Shown here in pieces: positions 15,846 to 24,855 of a stretch of DNA of 64,000 bases (the first letter of the stretch is position 1; every line of letters begins with the position of its first letter). The notes beneath the pieces were generated by a model. The model was given only the letters and a program-made list of their open reading frames with translations. It was not told where the DNA came from and did no database searches. This DNA comes from Rossellomorea vietnamensis. Lineage in GTDB: Bacteria > Bacillota > Bacilli > Bacillales > Bacillaceae_B. The DNA is taken from assembly GCF_008180615.1 (NCBI RefSeq), contig NZ_VTEH01000001.1, positions 586,680-650,679 of the forward strand. Direction: 5' to 3'. The translations under genes and the position numbers were made by a program.

Positions 15846-16095
15846 AGTATCCCCTCTGTTTTTAATATGCCTCTGAACCATAGTTAGCAGCGAATGAACA
15901 TGTGAATCTTCGCCCTCTGGGAATCAGCACTGGGCCATTTCTTCACAAGTTACTTATATGTAGTCTTATATTCTGCAAAGAGGGTTCGTTTTATGAATAA
16001 AAAAAGACTGAAGCTCATTAACTATAATTCCTTAATCTAATGAGCTCACAGCCTTTATATATTTTTTTGGAAAAATTTACAGTAAAATGGATCTT

Positions 16096-16188
16096 TTATT
16101 TTTGTTTTTTATTTTTGCCGCAGCTGCAGCCTTTTTTCTTTCTTTTCGTTTTTACAGGTTTAATTTGTGAAGCGGATTTCTTCATCAT
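16096..16188 (-). CDS. Lys-rich CxC micropeptide (30 aa), unknown
   Basis: The frame encodes MMKKSASQIKPVKTKRKKKG followed by CSCGKNKKQK. It is very basic with a single CSCG motif. A consensus ribosome site AGGAGGAAG lies nine bases before the first ATG, much better than chance. It is on the same strand as, and just upstream of, the spoVA-type operon. I do not recognise a family; metal binding or nucleic-acid binding is only a thought from composition. Confidence 0.55.
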   Translation of the reverse strand: MMKKSASQIKPVKTKRKKKGCSCGKNKKQK

Positions 16189-16307
16189 CACAATTCTTCC
16201 TCCTCTAATGATGGAAATTCAGAAAGCAGCGTTTCCCTCTGACAAATGTTCACAAAGCAGATATATATACCATTCTATGCAGCAGGAAATACGCTTGTTC
16301 TCTTATT

Positions 16308-16646
16308 TCAAGAAATCCACTTTTGTATCAAGGTTTCAATAATGGAAGCGACACCTGCTGCCGCTAAAATTGTAATTAGCGGATAAGCAATGCCAGGAAA
16401 GAAAAAATACAACCCATAAAGTCCTCCAGCTGCCCATATGCCTGTGCACCAGTGGCAGCTGAGAAGTTCGCCAATCCAGTTTTTCGGGACCAAATAAACG
16501 TCTACATTCCCTGATTTATCTTTCTCTTCCTCTTCCTCAAAAAAAGGAGCCCTCAAGAACTCCGTGATTTTGTCATATACAATTAAGTGTGTCAGACGGA
16601 ATACAGCTACTCCTAATACGGCCATTTGCATGAAAGTCAGATCCAC
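16308..16646 (-). CDS. yjcA: DUF1360 membrane protein (YjcA)
   Basis: The 112-residue protein has an N-terminal helix with AVLGVAVFRLTHLIVYDKI, an acidic loop EEEEEKDKSG, the family motif LLSCHWCTGIWAA (about 63-75) and two C-terminal helices. YjcA is a sporulation-linked membrane protein in B. subtilis with unknown function. The start is GTG at 16646, with AAAGGAG about nine bases upstream. The longer frame to 16790 runs through a hairpin repeat and is rejected. Position next to cotZ and spoVIF agrees with B. subtilis. Confidence 0.85.
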   Translation of the reverse strand: MDLTFMQMAVLGVAVFRLTHLIVYDKITEFLRAPFFEEEEEKDKSGNVDVYLVPKNWIGELLSCHWCTGIWAAGGLYGLYFFFPGIAYPLITILAAAGVASIIETLIQKWIS

Positions 16647-16685
16647 TTCTTTAGCTCCTTTTCGTTGAGTTGGAATTTTAATGAA

Positions 16686-16810
16686 CAAAAGCGCAAGCGC
16701 CTTGGTCAGCCCCGACAGGCAAATGTTCCTGAGAGAAAAAAAGGCGGTTTTTCCATACATTAAGGCTAACTCAGTTCTCGTGATAAGCATCCTAAACGCT
16801 GAAGCTGGAT
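16686..16810. repeat. 122-bp hairpin repeat (family P), copy C, half decayed
   Basis: The left half (AGCGCAAGCGCCTTGGTCAG, CCCGACAGGCAAATGTTCC) is intact. The right half has lost pairing except for CTAAACGCTGAAGCTGGA. It lies upstream of yjcA. Confidence 0.7.
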
Positions 16811-17114
16811 GATTCAGAGATGCTCCCTACTTTCAACTGATTAAATTTTTTCTCTTTTGATCAAATCGTAAAATGGCTATTACAGCTTCGGCAAGCAGAC
16901 GTCAATAAGGAGAAAAGACTCACGCTGAAGCTGTACTTGGCTAGCGCAGTGTTTACAAAGTTGTCCTTAATGTTTTCCCAGAATAACAGCATCATCACAT
17001 ATATGATACCTCGCCTATTTTGACGAAAAAAGGGCTATTATCCGTAACTTAAACTCCTTGGCTACAATATGTTATTAGTGTAGCGATAAACAATTAAAAG
17101 GAGGATTTTCTAAT
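16811..17114. other. Intergenic region before cotZ
   Basis: About 300 bp separate the repeat from cotZ. An inverted pair ACAGCTTC / GAAGCTGT brackets 16880-16935. The cotZ ribosome site AAAAGGAGG is present. I could not find a convincing SigK promoter. Confidence 0.5.
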
Positions 17115-17612
17115 ATGGGTTGTGGAAAAAGAGATGATGTAGGTGGAATCCGTACAGATAACTGTGTATGTGAAGTAGTACGCGCAATCAAAGACATCCA
17201 GGATGCTGCAGTAGCTGATGATTGTCTGGATTGTACTACCAGCTGTTTCCTTGAGCCGCTTGGCGATTTGAACAGTCCTGCTATGAGACGCCGTGCAGAC
17301 ACGCGCGTGTTCACCCTTACTAATAAAAACGGTGAATTATTCAAAGCGTTGTTCAAACAAAAAGATGGCCAGTGTGATGCAAACTGTGTGACTATTTATT
17401 TCCGTGTGGAAGAAATCTTTGATAACTGCTGTGCAACATTGAGAGCACTAAGACCGAACAAAGATATCATCAATGACTATGGAAAATTGGACTATGGTGC
17501 AATCTGCAAGGTGGACGAATGGTTCAGAACAAACAACTGTATCACTGTTGACCTGAACTGCTTCTGTGCTATTCAATGTATCGCCGATGTTGACCTTGAT
17601 ATCTGTGAATAA
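17115..17612 (+). CDS. cotZ: Cys-rich spore coat/crust protein CotZ/CotY
   Basis: The 165-residue protein has about 16 Cys, including CVCEVV (about 17-22), CLDCTTSC (about 37-44), CDANC, NCC and a C-terminal NCFCAIQC. This layout belongs to the CotY/CotZ family, which forms the disulphide-linked insoluble crust of the spore surface. AAAAGGAGG precedes the ATG. Only one copy is present here, whereas B. subtilis has cotV-cotW-cotX-cotY-cotZ together. It is convergent with cotO. Confidence 0.93.
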   Translation: MGCGKRDDVGGIRTDNCVCEVVRAIKDIQDAAVADDCLDCTTSCFLEPLGDLNSPAMRRRADTRVFTLTNKNGELFKALFKQKDGQCDANCVTIYFRVEEIFDNCCATLRALRPNKDIINDYGKLDYGAICKVDEWFRTNNCITVDLNCFCAIQCIADVDLDICE

Positions 17613-17622
17613 TTCTTAGAAA

Positions 17623-17656
17623 GCCTGCCGGATTTTCCATCCGGCCGGCTTTTTTC
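17623..17656 (+). terminator. Terminator of cotZ
   Basis: GCCTGCCGGAT and ATCCGGCCGGC form a GC-rich stem with a five-base loop followed by six T. Confidence 0.85.
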
Positions 17657-17665
17657 TTTTGCTGA

Positions 17666-18214
17666 TCATAAACCTATAATCTTAATGCCGCGGAGAGAAT
17701 TGCGATTAATCTCTATCTCATCACCCTGAAAAGTCTTTAACACCAGCAGGTCTCCTTCACTACTCAGCAAAATCCCCTTATACCTTTCTTCTGCAGTAAT
17801 AAATTCACAAGGAAAAGGAGCTTTACCGTTAATATAACGTGAAAGATAAGTAATCTTCTCATCCAGTTCCATATCTCTGAATGGTTTCAGCGGTTTGAAA
17901 GAGTATGTTTTCTCCTTATGTTCTTGAATACTATCAACCGTCTCTGTTGTTTCAGCTTTTGTGCCTTCAATGGCATCATGATTCTCTTGGGCCCCATCTT
18001 CTCCATACAAAGTCCCAAGTTCATCTTCAAAATATGAACGTTTCTTTCTTCTTGGCTTTTTGACTCCAGCTTCAGCGAATGGTTTTTCTACAGGTGTGGT
18101 TTTCACATCCCTTGAAGAATAGGATTGCTGCATATTGGCTCTTGATTCTTTAAAAGCAGGCTGCTGGATATATAATAAGGGTGTTTTTTTAGGTTCTTTA
18201 GAATTTTTTTTCAT
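17666..18214 (-). CDS. cotO: Spore coat protein CotO (YjbX)
   Basis: The 182-residue protein has a low-complexity basic N-terminal half and a conserved C-terminal domain: FRDMELDEKITYLSRY, then CEFITAEERYKGILLSS, ending NRNSLRGIKIIGL. This matches CotO, a morphogenetic protein that guides outer coat and crust assembly with CotH and CotE. The ATG at 18214 has TGGAGGTG seven bases upstream; the longer frame to 18310 is unlikely. Its place between cotZ and fabI is as in B. subtilis. Confidence 0.9.
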   Translation of the reverse strand: MKKNSKEPKKTPLLYIQQPAFKESRANMQQSYSSRDVKTTPVEKPFAEAGVKKPRRKKRSYFEDELGTLYGEDGAQENHDAIEGTKAETTETVDSIQEHKEKTYSFKPLKPFRDMELDEKITYLSRYINGKAPFPCEFITAEERYKGILLSSEGDLLVLKTFQGDEIEINRNSLRGIKIIGL

Positions 18215-18245
18215 AAGCTGCACCTCCAGAGGTTCATTCCTTTTA

Positions 18246-18272
18246 CAATGTATGCAGCAAATGCCTATAGGT
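18246..18272 (-). promoter_or_regulatory. Candidate SigK promoter of cotO
   Basis: On the minus strand AC-N16-CATACATTG lies about 30 bp before the cotO start. It matches SigK elements except for G in the last position. Confidence 0.4.
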
Positions 18273-18336
18273 TTCATGAATGTTTCCGAATTATTTTGCT
18301 GAGCTTTCATTTAATAAAAACTGTCTTTCAAAATAA

Positions 18337-18367
18337 AAAAGTCCAAAGGCGGCTGCCTTTGAACTTT
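18337..18367 (-). terminator. Terminator of fabI
   Basis: On the minus strand AAAGTTCAAAGGC and GCCTTTGGACTTT form a stem with one mismatch and a T-run follows. Confidence 0.8.
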
Positions 18368-18391
18368 GTGTGTTTTTACTTTTATCGGTTG

Positions 18392-19165
18392 TTAACCTAG
18401 TACATGATATCCTGAATCCACATGGATGTTTTCTCCTGTAATGCCCCGGCTCATGTCACTGAACAAGAATACAGCTGTATCCCCGACTTCTTCTTGTGTT
18501 GTATTCCTGCGCAGTGGTGCTCTCTCTTCGATTTGTTTGAGAATTGAATTGAAATCCCCTACTCCTTTTGCAGAAAGAGTCCTGATTGGTCCTGCCGATA
18601 TAGCATTAACACGTACACCGGATTTCCCAAGGTCACTCGCAAGGTATTTAACACTTGCCTCCAAGGAAGCTTTTGCAACGCCCATGATATTATAATTCTC
18701 GAGAACTCGTTCTCCGCCAATATACGTAAGCGTTACAATACTTCCGCCTTCAGTCATTAGGTCTTTCGCGGCTTTTGCAACAGCAGTCAGTGAATAAGAA
18801 CTGATATTATGTGCAAGCAGGAAACCGTCCCTTGTCGTGTTCAGGTAATCACCGGCTAATTCTTCTTTTTTAGCAAAAGCGACACAATGTGCAATTCCAT
18901 GAATGATGCCTGCTTCCTCCTTGATTGTCTGGAAGCATTTATCAATATCCTCATCATCAGTGACATCACATTGAAGGAAGAGATGATCGCTTCCCTCTAG
19001 CGTTCCGGCCAAATCCTTAACACTTTTTTCAAATCTTTCACTTGCATATGTAAAAATCAATCTCGCTCCAGCCTGATGTAAGCTTCTTGCTATGCCCCAG
19101 GCAATACTTCGTTTATTCGCTACACCCATTACCACATATGTTTTTCCCTGTAATGAAAGAGTCAT
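18392..19165 (-). CDS. fabI: Enoyl-ACP reductase (NADH) FabI
   Basis: The 257-residue short-chain dehydrogenase-like enzyme reduces enoyl-ACP in the last step of each fatty-acid elongation round. It shows the FabI-type cofactor motif GVANKRSIAWGIA (about 14-26), the catalytic Tyr/Lys helix TYIGGERVLENYNIMGVAKASLE written around 148-170 (Y-x6-K), and SAGPIRTLSAKG. The ATG at 19165 is chosen because AGGAGG lies six bases upstream; the ATG two codons earlier abuts that site. A FapR operator and a strong terminator flank the gene. Confidence 0.95.
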   Translation of the reverse strand: MTLSLQGKTYVVMGVANKRSIAWGIARSLHQAGARLIFTYASERFEKSVKDLAGTLEGSDHLFLQCDVTDDEDIDKCFQTIKEEAGIIHGIAHCVAFAKKEELAGDYLNTTRDGFLLAHNISSYSLTAVAKAAKDLMTEGGSIVTLTYIGGERVLENYNIMGVAKASLEASVKYLASDLGKSGVRVNAISAGPIRTLSAKGVGDFNSILKQIEERAPLRRNTTQEEVGDTAVFLFSDMSRGITGENIHVDSGYHVLG

Positions 19166-19193
19166 ATTCATCCTCCTGATTTTATTACATGTT

Positions 19194-19212
19194 ATTAGTA
19201 CCTGATACTAAT
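19194..19212 (-). promoter_or_regulatory. FapR operator of fabI
   Basis: ATTAGTACCTGATACTAAT is a near-perfect dyad that matches the FapR consensus. FapR represses fatty-acid and phospholipid genes until malonyl-CoA releases it. It lies about 30 bp before fabI. Confidence 0.85.
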
Positions 19213-19276
19213 TTTATCCCATTTCTTTCTGGAAAGAAAGTGATTACCGTAAAAATATATTTACTTTTCATATCGA

Positions 19277-19312
19277 TAAAAAAAGAGACGAAACCATAAT
19301 TGGTTTCGTCCT
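19277..19312 (-). terminator. Terminator of the mgtE-antiporter unit
   Basis: GACGAAACC and GGTTTCGTC form a 9-bp stem with a 6-nt loop and seven T follow on the minus strand. Confidence 0.85.
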
Positions 19313-19432
19313 CTAATTGTTGTCTCATTCAATCTCAATTATCATTGCCAATACGCGATAGTAAACTTAGTGTACCAGTACCCTTTTTTCAAGCAGGCTG
19401 GGAAGGCACCCACACTATACGACTAAACTTAA

Positions 19433-21295
19433 TCAGCAATACTCACAGAATTCCAATTCACGTTTCAGTTCATCAACATATTCTTTGGAGCCTGTGACGA
19501 TCAATCGATCATTCATGTGCAGTTCTGTATCTCCATGCGGGACGATTGAATCTTTTCCTCTGAATATACGTACAAAGATGACGTCCCCGGTAAAAGGAAA
19601 TTCCCTCAATGTCATCCCTTCAAACTGGATGTTCATCATTTTGATTTCATAAAGTGATGTTTCCTGGTTCGTAAAGATATTCATTACGGAAGGAGACTCA
19701 ATAAGAGCTTTCAGCAGCGCCTTCGTAGAAAGCATGACCGAAAATACCTCTATTTCGTTCTCTCTCAGCATTTCCTCAAGATCAGGACTTTCCACTCGAA
19801 CGATTACACGTTCGATACCGTATTCTTTCGCTGCTATCGCAAGTGTAGCATTTTGTTCTTCATCACCTGTGGAAATGACAATGATATCCGTTTCAAAAAC
19901 TTTATGTTCCTCAATCGTTTTCAAGCTGAAATTCTCTATTTCATTGATTTCGAACAAAGAGTCAGATATGCTTCTGTTCGATTTTTCCTGCTTTGTATGA
20001 TACAAAACAGGCACATATAGAGATGATTTTAACTCCCTGGACACTGGAAGCGTCATTTGGTTGGCTCCCAGGAAGGATACTTTTATTTGCTTTTCCTCAC
20101 TCGCTTCTTTAGGGAAAAGCTTCTTAAATACAATCGGTGTCACTAGACAAGTAATAACAGCAACCAATATCAACGTACCGCTCATTTGTGCTGTAATGAT
20201 TCCCATTCGCTCAGCAATTTTTGCTGCAGCGATGACTAGTGATAAGGTTGATGTCAACAGGAATGCTGAAGCAATCGTCGTTTTGTTATCATACCATTTC
20301 CTTAAAAGGAAGACCGGCAGAAGTTTAGACAATAAGAATGCCAGCATCAGCAACGGAATCAATATGAGCATTTTAGGATCGCTCAACAAGGACCATAATT
20401 CCAATTCAACTCCAACCATGACAAAGAAAATCGGAATCAGGAATCCATAACCGAAGGAATCGAGCCTGTGAACCATTTCCTGATTAGGAGAAAGAAGCGA
20501 TACCAGCACTCCTGCCAAGAACGCACCGAGGATATTTTCGGCACCAACGGATTCTGAGACAGCGACTAGTAAAATGATCAGTGTAAATATGGCTCTCGTA
20601 CCGATTTGAGTCGTACCGGTTGAGAGTGTCTTCATTAGAGCATTATTTTTGTATCGTTTAGCCAGGAAGTACAGCAGTACCCCTGCTCCGAATAACAGCA
20701 GCAGAAGCCACATGTTTCCATGGCCTTCCCCGTAAAGTGACACAAATACTGCAAGCAGGATCATCGTCACCAAATCCGCGATAACCGCAACCAGCAGGAT
20801 GATCTGTCCGATGTTGCTTTTCATGATGTGGGCTTCTTTTAACGTAGGAACGACCACGCCAAGAGAAATTGTTGAGATGATTAGTGTCATTAAGAATGCA
20901 TTATCAATTAAGCCCGCCAAAACAAACATATAAGATAATCCCAATGAAACAAAAAAGATTCCTGCAAAGATTAACATTGATACCTTGAGTCTATTCGGTT
21001 CAGGCTTTCCGTTTGGAAGGATCTGTTTCTTCTTTCCATTACTGGAAAAAGCAGTAAAATCAATTTCCAATCCACTTAGAAACATCAGAAAAATAAAACC
21101 AAGAGTGGACAGAGTCTCCAGCCACATGTCCTGGTGAACGAGGTCAAAACCGCTCCTTCCAATAATCAGGCCGACAATGATTTCAGCAATTACTACCGGA
21201 ATAAAGTTAAGCTTTAGTCTATGAAGCAATATCGGTGTAATAAATGCTGCAAGAATTACAATAACAAGTGATGCTACTGATGCACCATGTTCCAT
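19433..21295 (-). CDS. yjbQ: CPA2 family cation:proton antiporter with RCK domain (YjbQ-like)
   Basis: The 620-residue protein has about 12 membrane helices in residues 1-390, with KefB/GerN-like segments (FIFLMFLSGLEIDF about 67-80; ESVGAENILGAFLAGVL about 244-260). It then has a Rossmann-like RCK_N domain (about 400-510) and an RCK_C (TrkA-C) domain with TELHMNDRLIVTGS near the end. Such systems exchange K+ or Na+ for protons and are gated by ligands on the RCK part. It follows mgtE by 17 bp and likely shares its mRNA. In B. subtilis yjbQ is next to prpE, as here apart from mgtE. Confidence 0.88.
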   Translation of the reverse strand: MEHGASVASLVIVILAAFITPILLHRLKLNFIPVVIAEIIVGLIIGRSGFDLVHQDMWLETLSTLGFIFLMFLSGLEIDFTAFSSNGKKKQILPNGKPEPNRLKVSMLIFAGIFFVSLGLSYMFVLAGLIDNAFLMTLIISTISLGVVVPTLKEAHIMKSNIGQIILLVAVIADLVTMILLAVFVSLYGEGHGNMWLLLLLFGAGVLLYFLAKRYKNNALMKTLSTGTTQIGTRAIFTLIILLVAVSESVGAENILGAFLAGVLVSLLSPNQEMVHRLDSFGYGFLIPIFFVMVGVELELWSLLSDPKMLILIPLLMLAFLLSKLLPVFLLRKWYDNKTTIASAFLLTSTLSLVIAAAKIAERMGIITAQMSGTLILVAVITCLVTPIVFKKLFPKEASEEKQIKVSFLGANQMTLPVSRELKSSLYVPVLYHTKQEKSNRSISDSLFEINEIENFSLKTIEEHKVFETDIIVISTGDEEQNATLAIAAKEYGIERVIVRVESPDLEEMLRENEIEVFSVMLSTKALLKALIESPSVMNIFTNQETSLYEIKMMNIQFEGMTLREFPFTGDVIFVRIFRGKDSIVPHGDTELHMNDRLIVTGSKEYVDELKRELEFCEYC

Positions 21296-21312
21296 ACCCT
21301 TCTCCCCCTCTT

Positions 21313-22689
21313 CTATACTAAATAGTTCATGAATAGTGTGGCCATGCCAAAATAGATCATGATACTGATAATATCATTTATAGTTGTGATAAACGGACCG
21401 GAAGCCACTGCAGGATCTACCTTTAGTTTGTGCATCAGGAGCGGAACGAGCGATCCTGCCAAAGTTGCAACAATCAAGGAGACCATGATGGATACACCTA
21501 CAAGAAACCCTAAAAATAATTGCCCTTTCCATACGTATACAGTAATCATGACAACTATTCCACAAACAGTTCCAGTTATCACCCCTGTTCCGGCTTCACG
21601 GATAACCAGCTTCCATTTGCTTTCTTCTTCCAAATCTCCTGTAGCAATTCCTCTTACCGCCACTGCGAGTGCCTGTGTCCCTGTATTTCCTGCCATACCT
21701 GCTATTAAAGGAATAAATACAGCCAATATGGCTACCTTATCAAGGGTTTCTTCAAATCTTCCTATCAAACTCGCCGTGAACATGCCCAGGAATAACAACG
21801 CAATTAACCATGGAAGCCGCTTCTTAGCTGCAGTGAATGGGCTGCGGTCCACTGAGTCAACATCCGATATACCTGCAAGCTTTGAATAGTCATCAGAAGC
21901 TTCTTCATCAATGACGTCAATGATGTCATCGACTGTTATGATTCCCAAAAGGTGCTGCTGGAAATCCACAACAGGCAGCGCAAGGAAGTTATAGTCTCTC
22001 ATCGTCCTGGCAACCGCCTCCTGGTCTTCACCAACAGAAACAGATACAACCCGGTCACTCATGATTTCGGCAATCATTACATCATCGTCACTGATGATCA
22101 AGTCCCTCAGGGAAATGACCCCGGCCAGCCTCTTTGTTTCGTCAACAACAAAGATATAATAGATAGTTTCAGCGTTAGGAGCTTCATTCTTTAAAATGGT
22201 CATTGCGGAACGAACCGTCTGGTTGGCGGAAATGGCTACAAACTCGGTGGTCATGATACTTCCTGCTGTATATTCCTCATAGTGAAGAAGCTCTTTGATC
22301 TCCTGAGCGGATTCCTGGTCCATGATGGTCAGGTAACTTGCCACTTGGTCTTTATCCAATTCATTCAGAACATCAACAGCATCATCAGCATACATATTAG
22401 ACAGCATGTCCGCAGCATAAGCCGGATTCATTTCGGCAAGTATCTCTTGATATTCTGTTTCATCATTATCAAGGCTTTCAAATAACTCAGCCATTTCTTC
22501 AGGAGATAAATATTGATACATTTTTAATCGCAGAACATCATCTGTTCTTTCAAAGAATTTAGCCCGGTCATACGAGTGAAGCGAATTGAATTCTTCGCGA
22601 AAGTTTTCCAATTCTTCATTTTGAAGGGCAGAGGTCAAGTACTCTTCATCAAGCTGGACTTCTCGGTTATCTTGGTTTTCTGCAGCCAT
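21313..22689 (-). CDS. mgtE: Magnesium transporter MgtE
   Basis: The 458-residue protein has an N-terminal MgtE_N superhelical domain (about 35-135), two CBS domains (about 140-265, with YTAGSIMTTEFVAI and VVSVSVGEDQEAVARTM) and a five-helix channel domain with PLIAGMAGNTGTQALAVAVRG (about 335-355). It is a Mg2+-gated channel of the inner membrane. The ATG at 22689 has AAGGAGG about eight bases upstream, better than the ATG two codons before it. I looked for an M-box riboswitch in the leader and did not find its conserved parts. Confidence 0.94.
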   Translation of the reverse strand: MAAENQDNREVQLDEEYLTSALQNEELENFREEFNSLHSYDRAKFFERTDDVLRLKMYQYLSPEEMAELFESLDNDETEYQEILAEMNPAYAADMLSNMYADDAVDVLNELDKDQVASYLTIMDQESAQEIKELLHYEEYTAGSIMTTEFVAISANQTVRSAMTILKNEAPNAETIYYIFVVDETKRLAGVISLRDLIISDDDVMIAEIMSDRVVSVSVGEDQEAVARTMRDYNFLALPVVDFQQHLLGIITVDDIIDVIDEEASDDYSKLAGISDVDSVDRSPFTAAKKRLPWLIALLFLGMFTASLIGRFEETLDKVAILAVFIPLIAGMAGNTGTQALAVAVRGIATGDLEEESKWKLVIREAGTGVITGTVCGIVVMITVYVWKGQLFLGFLVGVSIMVSLIVATLAGSLVPLLMHKLKVDPAVASGPFITTINDIISIMIYFGMATLFMNYLV

Positions 22690-23088
22690 CGGCATACCCT
22701 CCTTCTTGCGGTTTCCATCCTTTTAGTGTGTTTTTTTATAAATTTTCGATTCTATGATTCAGTTAAAAAAGTATTAATTTTAAAAAAATAAAACTTCAGC
22801 ATACGTTCCAATTACTTTTCATTCAGGATGCGATTATTCTTTTATTTACGAGCAGGCTGAAAGGTATAAATAAAGAAAAGAGCTGTTTAAAAATGTTTGA
22901 TAAGAGAATTATTATAAGAGAAGTCTCACTCACATCTCTTTTAGTACTTCTGTACTGTGAATTCTTAAAGGGTTACGGCAGCAGTCCTAATTATACTAGC
23001 AAATTCTAAAAAAAATGTCGCCCCCAAAAGATTATTCGCTGAATTAAAAATATTAATAATTTTTGTTTCATCAGAAAGGAGAGGACTT
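22690..23088. other. Intergenic region between mgtE and prpE
   Basis: About 400 bp of AT-rich DNA separate these divergent genes, so both promoters should lie here. No operator, riboswitch or repeat was recognised. A good ribosome site (AAAGGAGAGG) precedes prpE. Confidence 0.5.
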
Positions 23089-23835
23089 ATGAAAATCGAT
23101 ATTATCGGTGATATTCACGGGTGTTTCGATGAATTCAAGGAGCTGACAGACAAACTTGGATACCGTTGGGATTTTGGAATCCCAATCCACCCTGAGGGAA
23201 GGCTGCTGGGTTTTGTCGGAGATTTAACAGACCGCGGCCCGAAATCCCTAAAAGTAATTGAAACCGTTTGGAAGCTGGTTACAAACGAACTGGCTTACTA
23301 CGTTCCAGGAAATCACTGCAACAAATTGTATCGTTATTTCCTTGGTAACAAAGTCAAGATTCTTCACGGACTTGAGACTACCGTCGAAGAATTAGGCCGG
23401 CTTTCGGAAATAGAAATGAAGAGATACAAGAAGATGTTCATTGAGCTTTATGAAAATTCCCCCCTCTACCAGCAGCTGGATTCAGGAAACTTAATCATTG
23501 CCCATGCCGGGATTACGGAGGAGCTCATTGGCAAGCAGAGTAAGAGAGTGAAGACCTTTGTTCTCTATGGAGACATTACCGGGGAAACAAATGACGACGG
23601 TACCCCTGTCAGAAGGGACTGGGCATTCAATTACAAAGGAGAAGCCTATATTGTGTATGGCCACACACCCTTTTCAGAAGTAAGAAACATTAACCGGACG
23701 TATAATATTGATACCGGTGCCGTATTCGGCGGAAAACTGTCCGCGCTTTCATACCCTGAGATGACAACAGAAAGTGTTAAGTCAAGGATGCCTTTTGTGG
23801 CAGAAAAATTCCGGGATGTAAATCCTGATAAATAA
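23089..23835 (+). CDS. prpE: Bis(5'-nucleosyl)-tetraphosphatase PrpE
   Basis: The 248-residue metallophosphoesterase of the PPP family has GDIHGC (7-12), VGDLTDRGP (about 44-52) and GNHC (about 75-78), then AHAG and YGHTPF. PrpE of B. subtilis cleaves symmetrical dinucleoside tetraphosphates and can act as a phosphatase, and it affects spore germination in some reports. The ATG has GGAGAGG upstream. It stands alone and is convergent with yjbO, sharing a bidirectional terminator. Confidence 0.92.
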   Translation: MKIDIIGDIHGCFDEFKELTDKLGYRWDFGIPIHPEGRLLGFVGDLTDRGPKSLKVIETVWKLVTNELAYYVPGNHCNKLYRYFLGNKVKILHGLETTVEELGRLSEIEMKRYKKMFIELYENSPLYQQLDSGNLIIAHAGITEELIGKQSKRVKTFVLYGDITGETNDDGTPVRRDWAFNYKGEAYIVYGHTPFSEVRNINRTYNIDTGAVFGGKLSALSYPEMTTESVKSRMPFVAEKFRDVNPDK

Positions 23836-23926
23836 AAGCAGGAAATTCTTTTACCTCAGTCACTTAGAAAAGTGCCCACAAAGAATGCAGGCACTATCTC
23901 ATACCTGTCATCCACCTCTAAATAAA

Positions 23927-23956
23927 CAGCCGGCTGTACAGGCAGCCGGCTGTTTT
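23927..23956. terminator. Bidirectional terminator prpE/yjbO
   Basis: AAACAGCCGGCTG and CAGCCGGCTGTTT make a perfect stem between the convergent genes, with T-runs on both strands. Confidence 0.85.
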
Positions 23957-24843
23957 TAAGTTTCTCTGAGAAGCCTTTTCATATCTTCAGGCAGCGGGAC
24001 TTCAAAATGAAGCGGATCATTTGTCATTGGATGAAGAAATGAAAGGGAAAAACAATGAAGGGCCTGCCTTCGAATTTCCGTTGTATTTCCTCCATATAAA
24101 GTGTCACCAAGCAGCGGATGCCCCGAATAAGACATATGGACCCGGATCTGATGCGTCCTCCCAGTCTCCAGGTCAAGTCGGAGGTGTGCAAAACCGGCAT
24201 ACTGATTAATGACACTGTAGTGAGTAACCGCAGGTTTCCCGTCCTTCCTTACTTCCCTTTCAATAATTGACGTTTCTTTTCTTCCAATAGGTTCATCTAC
24301 CGTTCCTTCCTTTACTGCAAAAACTCCTTGGCCCAATGCCTGGTATGATCTCTTAATCTCCCGCTTCTTCTGCTGAAGACTCATCAAATGATGGACATGC
24401 CTATGCTTGGCAACCAAGACCAGCCCCGAGGTGTCCCTGTCAAGCCTGGTCACAATGTGAATGGCAGTATCTATGTCATGCCTCAGATAATATCCGTGAA
24501 TGCCATTAGCAAGGCTTCCCTCAGGATGCTCCCTGGAAGGAATTGTGCTCATGCCTGAGGGTTTATTGACAACCAGGACATCTTTGTCCTCAAAAATGAT
24601 ATCCAACTGAAGGTTTTCCGGCACTAAAGCTGAGCTTTTAGGTTCAGGAGGAAAAACGATCAGCAGATGGTCCTCTTGCTGAAGGACATAGCGGACAGTG
24701 ACTTCCTTTTGATTCACCATGATCTTTCCACCAGCATATTTGATGTCTGTCAGCATACGCTTTGAAATGTTCTTCTCATTCAAAAACGTTTTGATATCTT
24801 TATCTGATTCGCTCTTTGGGATGTTCCATTCCATTCTGTACAT
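23956..24843 (-). CDS. yjbO: RluA-family pseudouridine synthase (YjbO)
   Basis: The 295-residue protein has an S4-like N-terminal RNA-binding region (about 15-65) and the RluA catalytic motif TRLDRDTSGLVL (132-143), with catalytic Asp at 135, followed by the family end motif GRTHQIRVH. It converts specific uridines in rRNA or tRNA to pseudouridine; the site is not known. It starts 12 bases after the nadF stop in the relQ-nadF-yjbO unit. A clear ribosome site is lacking, so coupling with nadF is likely; ATG 24834 is an alternative start. Confidence 0.9.
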   Translation of the reverse strand: MYRMEWNIPKSESDKDIKTFLNEKNISKRMLTDIKYAGGKIMVNQKEVTVRYVLQQEDHLLIVFPPEPKSSALVPENLQLDIIFEDKDVLVVNKPSGMSTIPSREHPEGSLANGIHGYYLRHDIDTAIHIVTRLDRDTSGLVLVAKHRHVHHLMSLQQKKREIKRSYQALGQGVFAVKEGTVDEPIGRKETSIIEREVRKDGKPAVTHYSVINQYAGFAHLRLDLETGRTHQIRVHMSYSGHPLLGDTLYGGNTTEIRRQALHCFSLSFLHPMTNDPLHFEVPLPEDMKRLLRET

Positions 24844-24855
24844 GATTAGAATATA

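Noticed and set aside
15846..15950. SigG promoter for the spoVA-type operon
   Set aside because: A CATATTA -10 is present upstream of the yhcN-like gene but no acceptable -35 lies at 16-18 bases.
16040..16342. 100-residue open frame on the plus strand
   Set aside because: It is antisense to the better supported 30-residue frame and to the end of yjcA, and has no ribosome site.
22690..23088. M-box magnesium riboswitch before mgtE
   Set aside because: The mgtE leader was read for the conserved M-box segments and none was recognised; mgtE may be controlled in another way.
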